Assembly: GCF_001591105.1 (NCBI RefSeq)
Contig: NZ_BCUD01000005.1
Location: 186,001 to 250,000, forward strand
Source of the DNA: Vibrio nereis NBRC 15637
Lineage (GTDB): Bacteria; Pseudomonadota; Gammaproteobacteria; Enterobacterales; Vibrionaceae
Direction of reading: 5' to 3'
Length of the DNA: 64,000 nucleotides
Position 1 is the first letter of the stretch. Each line of letters begins with the position of its first letter. The notes beneath the pieces are model-generated. The model had not been told where the DNA came from and did no database searches. It worked only from the letters and a program-made list of their open reading frames with translations. This document shows, piece after piece, positions 48,472 to 57,269 of the stretch. Made by a program: the position numbers and the translations under genes.

Positions 48472-48735
48472 CTAAAATCCTTTTATGACTTGACTGGTCG
48501 AACTGCCTTTCAACTCTTCACCTTTTTTACCAGTGTAAAAGCTGTAGGCATCCTCCATCCGTTCACCATTACCATCAGGAATCACATGCATGTTGTCTCT
48601 GGTTGCGTTGGGGTTGTAGGTTTGCTCACTTTTGACCTTCGCCATGTGGTAACCCAAACTGCTTTCTGGCTCATTGGCACAACCGCCAAGAAACACCAAT
48701 GTCGAAACAGCCGCTATAGTTAGATACATTTTCAT
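48472..48735 (-). CDS. Small lipoprotein of the Tad operon
   Basis: About 87 residues from ATG 48735, which has AAGGAGAG upstream; the longer frame from 48786 overlaps the secretin gene and lacks a start signal. Lipoprotein signal MKMYLTIAAVSTLVFLGGC with lipobox LGGC. The mature part of about 70 residues is polar, with no known domain. It occupies the place of rcpB after the secretin gene, but is much smaller; a pilotin-like role for the secretin is a guess. Confidence 0.75.
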   Translation of the reverse strand: MKMYLTIAAVSTLVFLGGCANEPESSLGYHMAKVKSEQTYNPNATRDNMHVIPDGNGERMEDAYSFYTGKKGEELKGSSTSQVIKGF

Positions 48736-48745
48736 GGTGCTCTCC

Positions 48746-50215
48746 TTAAAGATCATGTCCAAATGAGCCTTCAGCTCCTCCGACACCCGTTGTCGTTCTC
48801 ATCTCTTTCGAGTTCATTTGCTTACGCTCAACATCGGTTGGCTTCGCTAAATATGCACCACGTCCAAGCAAGTAGTATTCAAGATCGTTCGGTTTTACAA
48901 AGGCATCGGTTGGCAGCGTCACTCTTTCTCGGTCTATCGGTTTTGCTAAGCGTGGGGTCACTAATATCACCAGCTCAGTTTCTCCCGAGATATACTCTTG
49001 GCTGTTGAATAGCTGGCCAAGTAGTGGGATCTCGCCTAAACCAGGCATTTTTGAGATAGAATCACGAACGTTTTCACTCAACAGCCCTGCAATACCTATT
49101 GTTTGACCGTCAGCCAGCTCTAATGTTGATGATGCGCTGCGACGGGTGATTGGTGGAATAAAGTACGCCGCGTTAGAGCCACTTGGTGTGAATGTCAATG
49201 TGGTTGAGCTAGCAATTTCACTGACATCAACTGCTAGGTTGAGGTTGATTTTTTTGTCACTCAATACTGTCGGTATGAATTTCAAACCTACACCATAAGG
49301 TTTGTATTCAATGGTGATGCCATCATCGTCTGGCACTGGAATTGGGAATTCGCCACCTGCAAGAAACTCAGCTTTCGCTCCGCTCAGTGCGGTCAAATTC
49401 GGTTCAGCCAACACTTTGGCCACACCATTTTCTTTCGCAATATCTAGCGCTAAAGTGAACAAGGTATCCCCATCAATAAAGGTGGAAAGTAACCCAGTGC
49501 TTTCAATGGTTGGAACGTTAAATACAGGACCAACACCACCACCGACCAAATCGTCAATGAAACCACCAGCAGATGTGCCGCCCCATGAGAAGCTACCGTT
49601 ACCCTCAAAGAAATGGAAATTAGAGTCAAAACGGCGGACCAGACTGCGCTGCACTTCCGCGACGGTGACTTCTAACATCACTTGCTGTGCACCGCCGATG
49701 CTCATCAGGTTGACTACCCCTGTATCTTCGGCTTCTTTATTTCTCGAGTCGGTCCCTTTATCAGCTGACTCACCCGCAGCATACGTTTCAGCTAAGCGTA
49801 GAGCTAAGTTCATCTTCTCTTGTGAGCTAACTTGGCCACTTAGAATCAAACGGTTTTGAGAGCTATGCACGGCTACCTTTTCGTTAGGCAAAAACTCATA
49901 CAACTTCGCTTTTAGGCTGTTTACATCATGAGTAACATCAATGTTGATTGATTCAATTAAACGACCGCGTCTATCCCAAGCCATTAAGTTCGTTGAACCC
50001 AACTTCTTACCGATTAAAAATAATTCGTTCGATTTGATCATCACAATGTCTAGTACTTCCGGATCCCCTAACGAAACGCGTTTAGCTTTTCCTTGAAGTT
50101 GAACAAAGGTCGATTTGTGATGAGGCACAGTCACTGTTTTTCCACTTTGCGCAGCGGCCATAACCCAACTGCTGCAAGTCAGAAATAGTGCCAATATTGT
50201 GATTATTCTTTTCAT
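48746..50215 (-). CDS. rcpA: Tad pilus secretin RcpA (CpaC)
   Basis: 489 residues with a cleaved signal peptide (MKRIITILALFLTCSSWVMAAA). N-terminal pilus-secretin domain (KRVSLGDPEVLDIVMIKSNELFLIGKKLG), then the secretin core: LMSIGGAQQVMLEVTVAEVQRSLVRRF, FLAGGEFPIPVPDD, YGVGLKFIPTVLSDKKINLNLAVDVSEI and MPGLGEIPLLGQLFNSQ with ETELVILVTPRL at the end. It forms the outer-membrane channel for the pilus. Preceded by cpaB with eight bases between. Confidence 0.94.
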   Translation of the reverse strand: MKRIITILALFLTCSSWVMAAAQSGKTVTVPHHKSTFVQLQGKAKRVSLGDPEVLDIVMIKSNELFLIGKKLGSTNLMAWDRRGRLIESINIDVTHDVNSLKAKLYEFLPNEKVAVHSSQNRLILSGQVSSQEKMNLALRLAETYAAGESADKGTDSRNKEAEDTGVVNLMSIGGAQQVMLEVTVAEVQRSLVRRFDSNFHFFEGNGSFSWGGTSAGGFIDDLVGGGVGPVFNVPTIESTGLLSTFIDGDTLFTLALDIAKENGVAKVLAEPNLTALSGAKAEFLAGGEFPIPVPDDDGITIEYKPYGVGLKFIPTVLSDKKINLNLAVDVSEIASSTTLTFTPSGSNAAYFIPPITRRSASSTLELADGQTIGIAGLLSENVRDSISKMPGLGEIPLLGQLFNSQEYISGETELVILVTPRLAKPIDRERVTLPTDAFVKPNDLEYYLLGRGAYLAKPTDVERKQMNSKEMRTTTGVGGAEGSFGHDL

Positions 50216-50223
50216 AATTTACC

Positions 50224-50973
50224 TCACTCCCTGACACGGACACTGGATGAATTTGTCCCCTTAATAATGGTGACTCTTGGTGGTGCTACATACCGACGAA
50301 CCACTTTCTCATCAATGGTATGCGGGTTACGCAATGCTAGTTGAATGTCACCTTTACTTTTGGCCGTCAGCAGTTTTTCTGCTTCTTTAGGCGTAACTTC
50401 TAAGGTGACGGCACGTACAATAACGGGTTTGTTGTCGTTCGTTCTTGCGGTTTGGTCTACTGCCAGCACTTTGATCTCTTTAAGCACCGTCAGAGTATTT
50501 GCTGAGTTTTTGTTGTATTTCACCGTACTCAACACATCGACTTTGTTGCCTGGAAGCAAGAAGCCTGCGACCCCGATAACATCATTTACCCGAATGGTAA
50601 CAGCACGTTTATCTTCAGGAATAATGGCAGCCAATGTGGCCCCCTCACCAGGAACACTTAGCCTTTGATTGAGCAGTATCTCGTTTGGGTAAATAGTGGT
50701 TGAAGCCACTTTGCCTAACACGTTTTCAGGCGCCGTAAATTGATGCTCAGTTGTCCACGCTTTTTCTAGCAGCTTGGTGCTGAGATGCTGCTCTTCTATC
50801 ACCGTACCAGGCAATATCTCTAACGCAGCGACAACGACAGGCTGCCTTTCAACCACCTCAACTTCTGTTGTTGGTTGGGTTTGGCTATCCATCCACTGTT
50901 TGGCAAAAAATACGGCACCTAAACCAAATATGACGGATAGTAGTATGAGTAAAATAATTTGACTGCGGCTCAT
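50224..50973 (-). CDS. rcpC: Tad pilus assembly protein RcpC (CpaB)
   Basis: 249 residues. An N-terminal membrane anchor (IILLILLSVIFGLGAVFFA) precedes an SAF domain (PVVVAALEILPGTVIEEQHLSTKLL) and a C-terminal CpaB/RcpC domain (KRAVTIRVNDVIGVAGFLLPGNKVDVL). It works with the secretin in the periplasm. Overlaps the upstream ATPase gene by four bases. Confidence 0.92.
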   Translation of the reverse strand: MSRSQIILLILLSVIFGLGAVFFAKQWMDSQTQPTTEVEVVERQPVVVAALEILPGTVIEEQHLSTKLLEKAWTTEHQFTAPENVLGKVASTTIYPNEILLNQRLSVPGEGATLAAIIPEDKRAVTIRVNDVIGVAGFLLPGNKVDVLSTVKYNKNSANTLTVLKEIKVLAVDQTARTNDNKPVIVRAVTLEVTPKEAEKLLTAKSKGDIQLALRNPHTIDEKVVRRYVAPPRVTIIKGTNSSSVRVRE

Positions 50974-52322
50974 CGCGCACCTCCTCCTTTGCCATCAGCG
51001 GTGAAGTACACCTCCCAAGCACGTTTAACAATCTCTGGCGTGACGACAGGAGTAATTTCTTCAAAGGCAATGATGTCTCGACTGATTCCTATTAAATCTT
51101 TCGGTAAACAAGGGTAAAAACCTACTTGGTGTTGACGATGAAGGTTATAAAGTTCTTCGAAAGATTCAGACTGAATGGTTACATCTCTGGTTGAAGCCAT
51201 TTCATCCCACAAAGCGTGGTATTCGTTTTGCTCTAGCGGATGAAACTGAATTTTGTAGCCAAGGCGACGTAAAAAAGCGGGATCGCTGATTTTTTCTGGG
51301 TTTAAGTTGGTAGAGAAAGCCAAGGTTAAAACAAATGGTATGGTGATCTGTTGGCCATTAGGTAGCGAGAGGTAATCAAAGCAATACTCCATCGGAACTA
51401 TCCAACGGTTTAGTATGGTATCGACCGGAATAGGTTGGCGCCCCAGGTCATCAATAATAAAGATGCCGTTATTTGCCATCATTTGCAGAGGTGCCATCCA
51501 AACGCGATTATGCTCGCTATGGTTCACCTCTAGCATTTCCATCGTCAGCTCACCACCGACCTGAATGCTTGGGCGTTCACACAACACCCAACGCTTATCA
51601 TGCTGATCTTTATAAGAAAGCGCTTCTTCTCCTTCGCTCTTAACAACCGGTTTATGGTGTTGCTTAGAAAACACTTTAATAATATTACCCGCCGCATAAA
51701 CCGCGTAAGGAACATAAACGGAAGTGTTGAGTGAATTAAGTAATCGCGTTGCGACATAGGTTTTACCTGTACCAGCATCACCATAAAGCAATAAGGCTCG
51801 ACCTGAGTTAATAGCTGGCCCCAGCACCGATGTCATACGTTCTGCGCCATACACATCACGCATCGCGTACGTTACATCTGGTCTGGTAATAAGTTGAGCA
51901 CGTACATCTTGCGCCTGGACCATGGATTCATAATCCCCCAAAGAGACTGGTGCAGGACCGAGGTACGCGTCTTTCTTAAAGGCTAATTCCGCTTGATACA
52001 ATCCGGCTTCCGATAAGCCATATCTTACGTGTCCTGTATTGTCGGTTTGGTAGTATTGGTTGGTTTCCGCTTGAAACACTTCCACTAGTGATTTCTTACG
52101 TAAACTCGCGAGCGCATCCTCCACCATGTGGCTACCAATCGCCATAAAGCGGGTAAGTTGAAGAATGTCCGATTTCGGATACGCAGAAAGATGTTTCAGA
52201 AGTAAGTTTTCCAGCACAACAAAAGGAATACCCAATTCATCGACCGAGGTTGGTACTCTCGGAGCTTCCGCTTGTGGTACTAACGCGTCCCTGTGATATG
52301 AAGATTGAGCCGTTGTTGCCAT
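50970..52322 (-). CDS. AAA+ ATPase embedded in the Tad operon
   Basis: About 450 residues from ATG 52322 with AAGGAG upstream. N-terminal region (about 25-120) looks like a winged-helix or helical adaptor (LLLKHLSAYPKSDILQLTRFMAIGSHMVEDALASLRKKSLVE). The ATPase has Walker A LLLYGDAGTGKTYVATRLL (about residues 181-199), Walker B NGIFIIDDLGRQP, a sensor-1-like LAFSTNL and a DPAFLRRLGYKIQF segment with arginines in the place of sensor/finger residues. It is not the TadA motor and not TadZ. It overlaps rcpC by four bases and follows the prepilin peptidase, so it belongs to the operon. Exact role unknown. Confidence 0.88.
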   Translation of the reverse strand: MATTAQSSYHRDALVPQAEAPRVPTSVDELGIPFVVLENLLLKHLSAYPKSDILQLTRFMAIGSHMVEDALASLRKKSLVEVFQAETNQYYQTDNTGHVRYGLSEAGLYQAELAFKKDAYLGPAPVSLGDYESMVQAQDVRAQLITRPDVTYAMRDVYGAERMTSVLGPAINSGRALLLYGDAGTGKTYVATRLLNSLNTSVYVPYAVYAAGNIIKVFSKQHHKPVVKSEGEEALSYKDQHDKRWVLCERPSIQVGGELTMEMLEVNHSEHNRVWMAPLQMMANNGIFIIDDLGRQPIPVDTILNRWIVPMEYCFDYLSLPNGQQITIPFVLTLAFSTNLNPEKISDPAFLRRLGYKIQFHPLEQNEYHALWDEMASTRDVTIQSESFEELYNLHRQHQVGFYPCLPKDLIGISRDIIAFEEITPVVTPEIVKRAWEVYFTADGKGGGAR

Positions 52323-52379
52323 AGCAAACTCCTTAGCCCCGATTCCAAAATGATAGCAAGCACCCAAAAGTGGCTGGTG

Positions 52380-52940
52380 CTAATAAGAAAAATATTGGTA
52401 CATCGCTAAACCGATGATCAGCACCGGTGCAAATGGCATGTAGGTCAAACCTTGTTGGGTGGTCACCGTATGCTTGATTTTCTCACCACTCACATAAGCC
52501 GCCGCTGATACACTAAGCAAACTAAAGTCACCTCTATTTTTATAACCAGTAAAAGAACCCAAATTTGAGGGTAATTTGTTTAACGCCCAATACATTGAGC
52601 CCACAAATACCGTTGAGACACAGGTATAAAACAAATAATCGGTCAGTGGCTCTAAACCCAAAAGAAACCCTAAAACCGCTATTAATTTGACATCACCTGC
52701 TGCCATAACTCGCATGAAATGAAGCAATAAACCGACTGCAAAGCACAAGACAAAACTGGTTGCTTTGTCGGTAAACACCTCAGACCACTGTTCAAACCGT
52801 GGTGTAAACAACACATCCAGTGTTGCGATGACAAGCAGTGCCAGCAACAGTTTATTAGGTATCCGATGCTCACGCGCATCGGATACACCAATAACAAGCA
52901 GCACAGACCAAAGGAAGAGAGTAGTCATTGATATGTGCAT
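52380..52940 (-). CDS. tadV: Tad prepilin peptidase TadV (CpaA)
   Basis: 186 residues, membrane protein of the type IV prepilin (A24) peptidase family. The catalytic aspartates are seen in GVSDAREHRIPNKLL (about residue 21) and in the GxGD-like VMAAGDVKLIAVLGFLLG (about 89). It should process Flp and the TadE-like proteins. It is 12 bases after flp. Confidence 0.92.
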   Translation of the reverse strand: MHISMTTLFLWSVLLVIGVSDAREHRIPNKLLLALLVIATLDVLFTPRFEQWSEVFTDKATSFVLCFAVGLLLHFMRVMAAGDVKLIAVLGFLLGLEPLTDYLFYTCVSTVFVGSMYWALNKLPSNLGSFTGYKNRGDFSLLSVSAAAYVSGEKIKHTVTTQQGLTYMPFAPVLIIGLAMYQYFSY

Positions 52941-52952
52941 TATCGGTCCTTA

Positions 52953-53141
52953 TTAACCAGCAGGAGCTTCTGGAAGCTCATCAGCAATACTCTGGATTAC
53001 GGCTTCCGCTCTGTCACCTAATGTTCCAAAAGCAGCTGCTAGCCCAGCCACAATCAAAGCCCCTGCTACCGCATATTCCACCGCAGTTAGACCTTCTTCG
53101 TCATTCCAGAACTCTTTTGCTACTTTAGTAAACTTATCCAT
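52953..53141 (-). CDS. flp: Flp-family type IVb major pilin
   Basis: 62 residues. Leader MDKFTKVAKEFWNDEEG, cleavage before LTAVEY (the G/XXXXEY Flp motif), then a hydrophobic helix VAGALIVAGLAAAFGTLG and a short C-terminus ending PEAPAG. It is the first gene of the operon and likely the most expressed. The operon promoter must be in the 280 bases upstream. Confidence 0.95.
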   Translation of the reverse strand: MDKFTKVAKEFWNDEEGLTAVEYAVAGALIVAGLAAAFGTLGDRAEAVIQSIADELPEAPAG

Positions 53142-53421
53142 TTCCTTTCCCCTTCATCCTATTAAAGGTTTTACTTGGTTAAGTGATTTCATCCTTTAGA
53201 TCGAAGTCACAAATTAAAGGTAGATTAGTATTTAAATTGTTAGTTAGGACTTTTTTGTCTTTTTGTAGGATTGTTTTGATCCTTTTATTTTTGTGCACTG
53301 AAACACTAAGAATATTCAAAACTCCTAATGTATGGCGCTACTAATTCGCTCTTTTTCATCTACATTTATTAAAGAACAATTGTTAACCATGTAGACTATC
53401 TAATGGAATGGGAGTAAAAAG
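53142..53421. other. Divergent promoter region between flp and the AraC-type regulator
   Basis: 280 AT-rich bases that must contain both promoters. I see T-rich tracts (around 53250-53300) but no clear palindrome or sigma-54 element, and no small ORF with a good ribosome-binding site. Confidence 0.5.
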
Positions 53422-54153
53422 GTGAGCCCGCAGATTCACTGGTTAGGAAGACCAGTTAAAGATTTACCTAGTTCATGCTCAAGTAGGATTACAGAGCAGT
53501 TCAACATCGTAGAGTACGGTGACGATATCTCTATTCTTAGCGATCCCAATGTTCACGTTTGTATCTTTTTTGTTGGGGGGAATAACGCGGTTTCATCACA
53601 ATGTATTAGCACACTGTGTAAAAATTTGACCAAACGATTGATCGTACTGATCACCGCTGATAGTGAGGCGGAATTACCAGATAAGTCAGTCACGGATGAA
53701 GTCTATACCTTTGATCCAGAGAGCTTCACCTTGTGGTTAAACCAAGTGCAAAACAAATATTTCTCTACACGAGCCCCTTTCTTAGGCTTCAATGATAAGC
53801 CAAGCCGTAAAAATCCTCTCTTGCCAGATGATATAGAAAAAGTCTTGCGCTATATCCAAAAAAACCTGCACCGAGAGATCAGAGAAGACGACGTTGCCAA
53901 CATGTGTCACTACTCAACAACCTACTTTTCTCGTTATTTTCATAAACATATGGAGGTGTGCTTTAGAGATTACCTAATAGAGCAGAGGCTCACTTTAGCT
54001 AAAATGCTATTAGAAGAGCAGCCAAATGTGAAAATTGCGTACATCGCTTATCAATGTGGTTATCAAGATATCTCCTATTTTGCCCGCATTTTTAAAAAAC
54101 GCATTGGCCTGACTCCTGCTACCTATCGACAACGCATTCTCAAAGGGAAATAA
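53422..54153 (+). CDS. AraC-family regulator divergent from the Tad operon
   Basis: 243 residues; GTG start with GGGAG seven bases upstream. C-terminal AraC domain with two helix-turn-helix units: REIREDDVANMCHYSTTYFSRYFHKHM (about residues 150-176) and VKIAYIAYQCGYQDISYFARIFKKRIGLTPATYRQ (about 202-236). The N-terminal 130 residues have a receiver-like length and pattern but no clear phospho-acceptor. Likely regulator of the Tad operon by position. Confidence 0.82.
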   Translation: MSPQIHWLGRPVKDLPSSCSSRITEQFNIVEYGDDISILSDPNVHVCIFFVGGNNAVSSQCISTLCKNLTKRLIVLITADSEAELPDKSVTDEVYTFDPESFTLWLNQVQNKYFSTRAPFLGFNDKPSRKNPLLPDDIEKVLRYIQKNLHREIREDDVANMCHYSTTYFSRYFHKHMEVCFRDYLIEQRLTLAKMLLEEQPNVKIAYIAYQCGYQDISYFARIFKKRIGLTPATYRQRILKGK

Positions 54154-54284
54154 AACCCGCCATTGGAGTATAAAGCCACGCTATTTTCATCATGTCATTC
54201 CCTTCTCAATATAAAACATGCTAAATTTAACAATGCATTAACAACTATAAATATAAAACCACCCAATGACATGGAGTCACTCAC

Positions 54285-55970
54285 ATGAATCAGCCAAAAC
54301 AAAATACACCTGCTGGTTGCGCTCTCCCGCCTCCAAACGAAATGATCTTAAAATGGGCACAGGAACGCCCTAACGAGGTCTACCTAAGACAAATTATCAA
54401 TCGAAAGTTTGTCGAGTTCACATACAAAGACGTTGCAGACCAAGCTCTAAGGCTGGTGAGTGCGTTACGAAGCTTAGGCATAGAGCCCGGTGACAAAGTC
54501 GCCCTGATCTCCAAAAACTGTGCTGAATGGTTCATCACTGACTTGGCTTTAATGCTTGGTGATTACGTCAGCGTGCCCATTTTCCCTACCGCGGGTGCCG
54601 AGACTATCGAGTACTGCTTAACCCATAGTGAAAGTAAGGCACTGATCGTGGGAAAACTGGATGATGCGATGGCTACTACGCAAGTTCTGGATCAACTTAG
54701 CGACATTATCAGTATTGCCTTACCGTATGACTCTGCGGCCAAATGCCAGTATCAATATGAAGAGTTAATTGCGGACGTAGAACCAAGTACCGAAAGACCT
54801 CAGCACTATGATGATAAGCTCATGTCACTGGTTTATACCTCTGGTACCTCAGGGCTGCCTAAAGGCGCGATGCTCACGTACGGTGCATTTAGTTGGTCAG
54901 CGCAGCAACTGATTAACCATATCGGCATTCAAGAAGACGACCGTCTGTTTTCTTATCTTCCATTAGCCCATATCACCGAACGTGTGTATATTTTCGGCTC
55001 CTCGATTATGGGAGGTGTTCCAACGGCCTTTCCTGAGTCTCTCGATACCTTTATCGAAGATGTCAAAATGCAGCGCCCTACACTGTTTATCTCCGTACCG
55101 AGATTATGGACCTTGTTTCAACAACGTATCCAGGACAAACTGCCACAGAAAAAGCTCAATTTCTTACTGAAGATCCCTTTTGTTAATACGCTGATTAAAA
55201 AGAAACTCGCTGATGGACTCGGGTTGGACAAGGCACGCGTACTTGGCTGCGGCTCCGCTCCTGTATCACCCGCGTTATTGGAGTGGTACCACAGTGTAGG
55301 GCTAAATATCACCGAAGCTTGGGGGATGACGGAGTCGTTCGCTTATAGCACACTGAACTATCCGTTTAGAGCGGATAAAATAGGAAGCGTGGGTAATGCA
55401 GGGCCTGGCGTCGAATTAAAAATCGCAGACGACGATGAGATCATGGTTCGTAGCCAAGGGCTGTTTAACGGTTACTATAAAAATGACATCGCTACTCAGG
55501 AATCTTTTGATTCCGAAGGCTGGCTACATACGGGAGACATTGGCGCCATTGACTCCGAAGGCTACCTCACAATTCAAGGCCGTAAAAAAGACACGTTCAA
55601 AACCGCCAAGGGTAAATTTGTTTCTCCCGTTCCGATTGAGAAAAAACTCTTTGAATACAGTCGCGTTGAAATGATGTGCTTAATTGGGCTTGGGCTGCCT
55701 GCTCCGATTCTTTTGGTCGTACCGCACGATTTTCCTAACTTTGATCGCGCTCGCTATGAACGCACCACAAAGAAAGTGATAGAGAAAATAAATGCCGAGC
55801 TAGAGTCTCACGAGCAAATCAAAGGTGTGCTGATGATCAAATATCCTTGGACGATTGAGAATGGTATTTTGACACCAACACTCAAAATCAAACGCCATGT
55901 GTTAGAACAGAAGTACCATGAAACCGGACACAATTGGCCAAAAGACAAATTAGTTGTTTGGGAAGAGTGA
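54285..55970 (+). CDS. AMP-binding long-chain acyl-CoA synthetase-like protein
   Basis: 561 residues. ANL-family adenylation motifs: LVYTSGTSGLPKGAMLTYGAF (A3 phosphate loop, about residues 184-204), SYLPLAHITERVY, NITEAWGMTES (A5) and GWLHTGDIGAIDSEGYLTIQGRKKDTFKTAKGKFVSPVPIE (A7-A8). The pattern is that of FAA1/FadD15-like acyl-CoA synthetases activating long-chain fatty acids. Soluble. GGAGT ribosome-binding site. Stands alone between regulators. Confidence 0.85.
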   Translation: MNQPKQNTPAGCALPPPNEMILKWAQERPNEVYLRQIINRKFVEFTYKDVADQALRLVSALRSLGIEPGDKVALISKNCAEWFITDLALMLGDYVSVPIFPTAGAETIEYCLTHSESKALIVGKLDDAMATTQVLDQLSDIISIALPYDSAAKCQYQYEELIADVEPSTERPQHYDDKLMSLVYTSGTSGLPKGAMLTYGAFSWSAQQLINHIGIQEDDRLFSYLPLAHITERVYIFGSSIMGGVPTAFPESLDTFIEDVKMQRPTLFISVPRLWTLFQQRIQDKLPQKKLNFLLKIPFVNTLIKKKLADGLGLDKARVLGCGSAPVSPALLEWYHSVGLNITEAWGMTESFAYSTLNYPFRADKIGSVGNAGPGVELKIADDDEIMVRSQGLFNGYYKNDIATQESFDSEGWLHTGDIGAIDSEGYLTIQGRKKDTFKTAKGKFVSPVPIEKKLFEYSRVEMMCLIGLGLPAPILLVVPHDFPNFDRARYERTTKKVIEKINAELESHEQIKGVLMIKYPWTIENGILTPTLKIKRHVLEQKYHETGHNWPKDKLVVWEE

Positions 55971-56064
55971 TCGATATCGATGGAGAGCCTTTCGCTCTCC
56001 TTTGTTTTTCTCACCATAGCCTTTATGATGCTACTCCAAATCAATCAGGGAAGAAGGCAAAAGA

Positions 56065-56970
56065 ATGGATTCTAGGCTGCACCACTTACCAGGCCTGCGA
56101 TATTTTGAAGTTGCAGCACGGCTCAATAGTTATAGCCGTGCGGCTGAGGAATTGTTTGTCAGCCAAGCTGCCGTTAGCCAAAAAATTCGCCAGCTTGAAG
56201 ATGGGTTAGGCTGTAAGTTATTTGTCCGTGAAGGACGAGAAATGCGCTTAACTGAGCAAGGCAAAATTCTTTATAAAAATGTCTCTCTGGGGCTATCTCA
56301 GATCGTCACCGGACTTAACCAGATCCAAAGTGAACCCGTCGAGGGCTTGCTTTGCGTCAGTTCTACACCGTCATTCGCTTCTCGCTGGCTACTGCCACGT
56401 TTATGGAAGTTCTCCACGCAGCATCCAAACATCCCGATCAGGATCTTAACCAGTTGCGACGCGCCGAATTTAAAACAAGGTGCAGCTGACCTCGCCATTT
56501 GGCAAGGTGAAGATCTAGAAGTTAGCGGTATTGAAAAACTCCACAAAGAGTTTCTTTTTGAAGAAACTATCTACCCTTTTTGCTCACCTCACCTCGCACA
56601 AGCGATCCATTTAACGAAACCAGAACAGTTGTTAAGCTGCTGGCTTATTCATTATGAATCCGGTGGGTACCCTTGGCAAAGCTGGTTTGCGCAGGCTGGC
56701 GTAACAATGAATCGAGAATCGGTACAGTGGATGGAAGTCAGCACTTTCGATCACGCAATGAATGCCGTAATGGCCGGTCACGGTGCTTGTCTCGCATCTG
56801 ACTCTTTAGCTGCCGACTATATTGAAAGGGGGTTACTCATCAAACCATTCAATATTGGAATGACGCCTGGTATACGCTTCAACCTTATTTATGATGAAGA
56901 GTCCCCCCGCAGAAAACGCATTGCCGCTTTTTCCAATTGGCTGCATCAGGAAATCTCTGAGCAAGCTTAA
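56065..56970 (+). CDS. GcvA-like LysR-family regulator 1
   Basis: 301 residues. Starts with LPGLRYFEVAARLNSYSRAAEELFVSQAAVSQKIRQLEDGLG, the GcvA/AmpR-type helix-turn-helix, then a substrate-binding domain (SSTPSFASRWLLPRLWKF). Its stop overlaps the stop of the convergent DUF1127 gene by four bases. Paralogous to the LysR gene at 57270. Target unknown. Confidence 0.85.
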   Translation: MDSRLHHLPGLRYFEVAARLNSYSRAAEELFVSQAAVSQKIRQLEDGLGCKLFVREGREMRLTEQGKILYKNVSLGLSQIVTGLNQIQSEPVEGLLCVSSTPSFASRWLLPRLWKFSTQHPNIPIRILTSCDAPNLKQGAADLAIWQGEDLEVSGIEKLHKEFLFEETIYPFCSPHLAQAIHLTKPEQLLSCWLIHYESGGYPWQSWFAQAGVTMNRESVQWMEVSTFDHAMNAVMAGHGACLASDSLAADYIERGLLIKPFNIGMTPGIRFNLIYDEESPRRKRIAAFSNWLHQEISEQA

Positions 56971-57173
56971 CCATCCCAAAAGGTTCTAATACTCTCCTGA
57001 TGAGCTTGCTCTTGTGTCAAGCCTACATCATCAAGAAGACGATCTGATAAATGAGTCAGGTCTTTTCTCGTCGTGAAATTTCTCCACCATCTTTTCGCTT
57101 TAGTTAATATTTTCTTATTCCAAACAAGTGTGTGTGTTAATTTCACTTTGTAACCGAATTCTGAAGTTTCCAT
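56967..57173 (-). CDS. DUF1127 protein
   Basis: 68 residues. C-terminal half AKRWWRNFTTRKDLTHLSDRLLDDVGLTQEQAHQE is the DUF1127 signature (a short, basic, tryptophan-containing helix then L..LSD..L.D.GLT). The N-terminal part is atypical and variable. DUF1127 proteins are small, often stress- or sRNA-linked regulators with RNA-binding roles proposed in some bacteria. Between two LysR genes. Confidence 0.85.
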   Translation of the reverse strand: METSEFGYKVKLTHTLVWNKKILTKAKRWWRNFTTRKDLTHLSDRLLDDVGLTQEQAHQESIRTFWDG

Positions 57174-57269
57174 TTTCTTTACTCTCTTTGCGTTTGATGA
57201 GTAAATAATCGGCTATGATAGGATAAGTCTCAAACGATAGTACCTAACAGTCAGTTAAGGAAAACTTAA

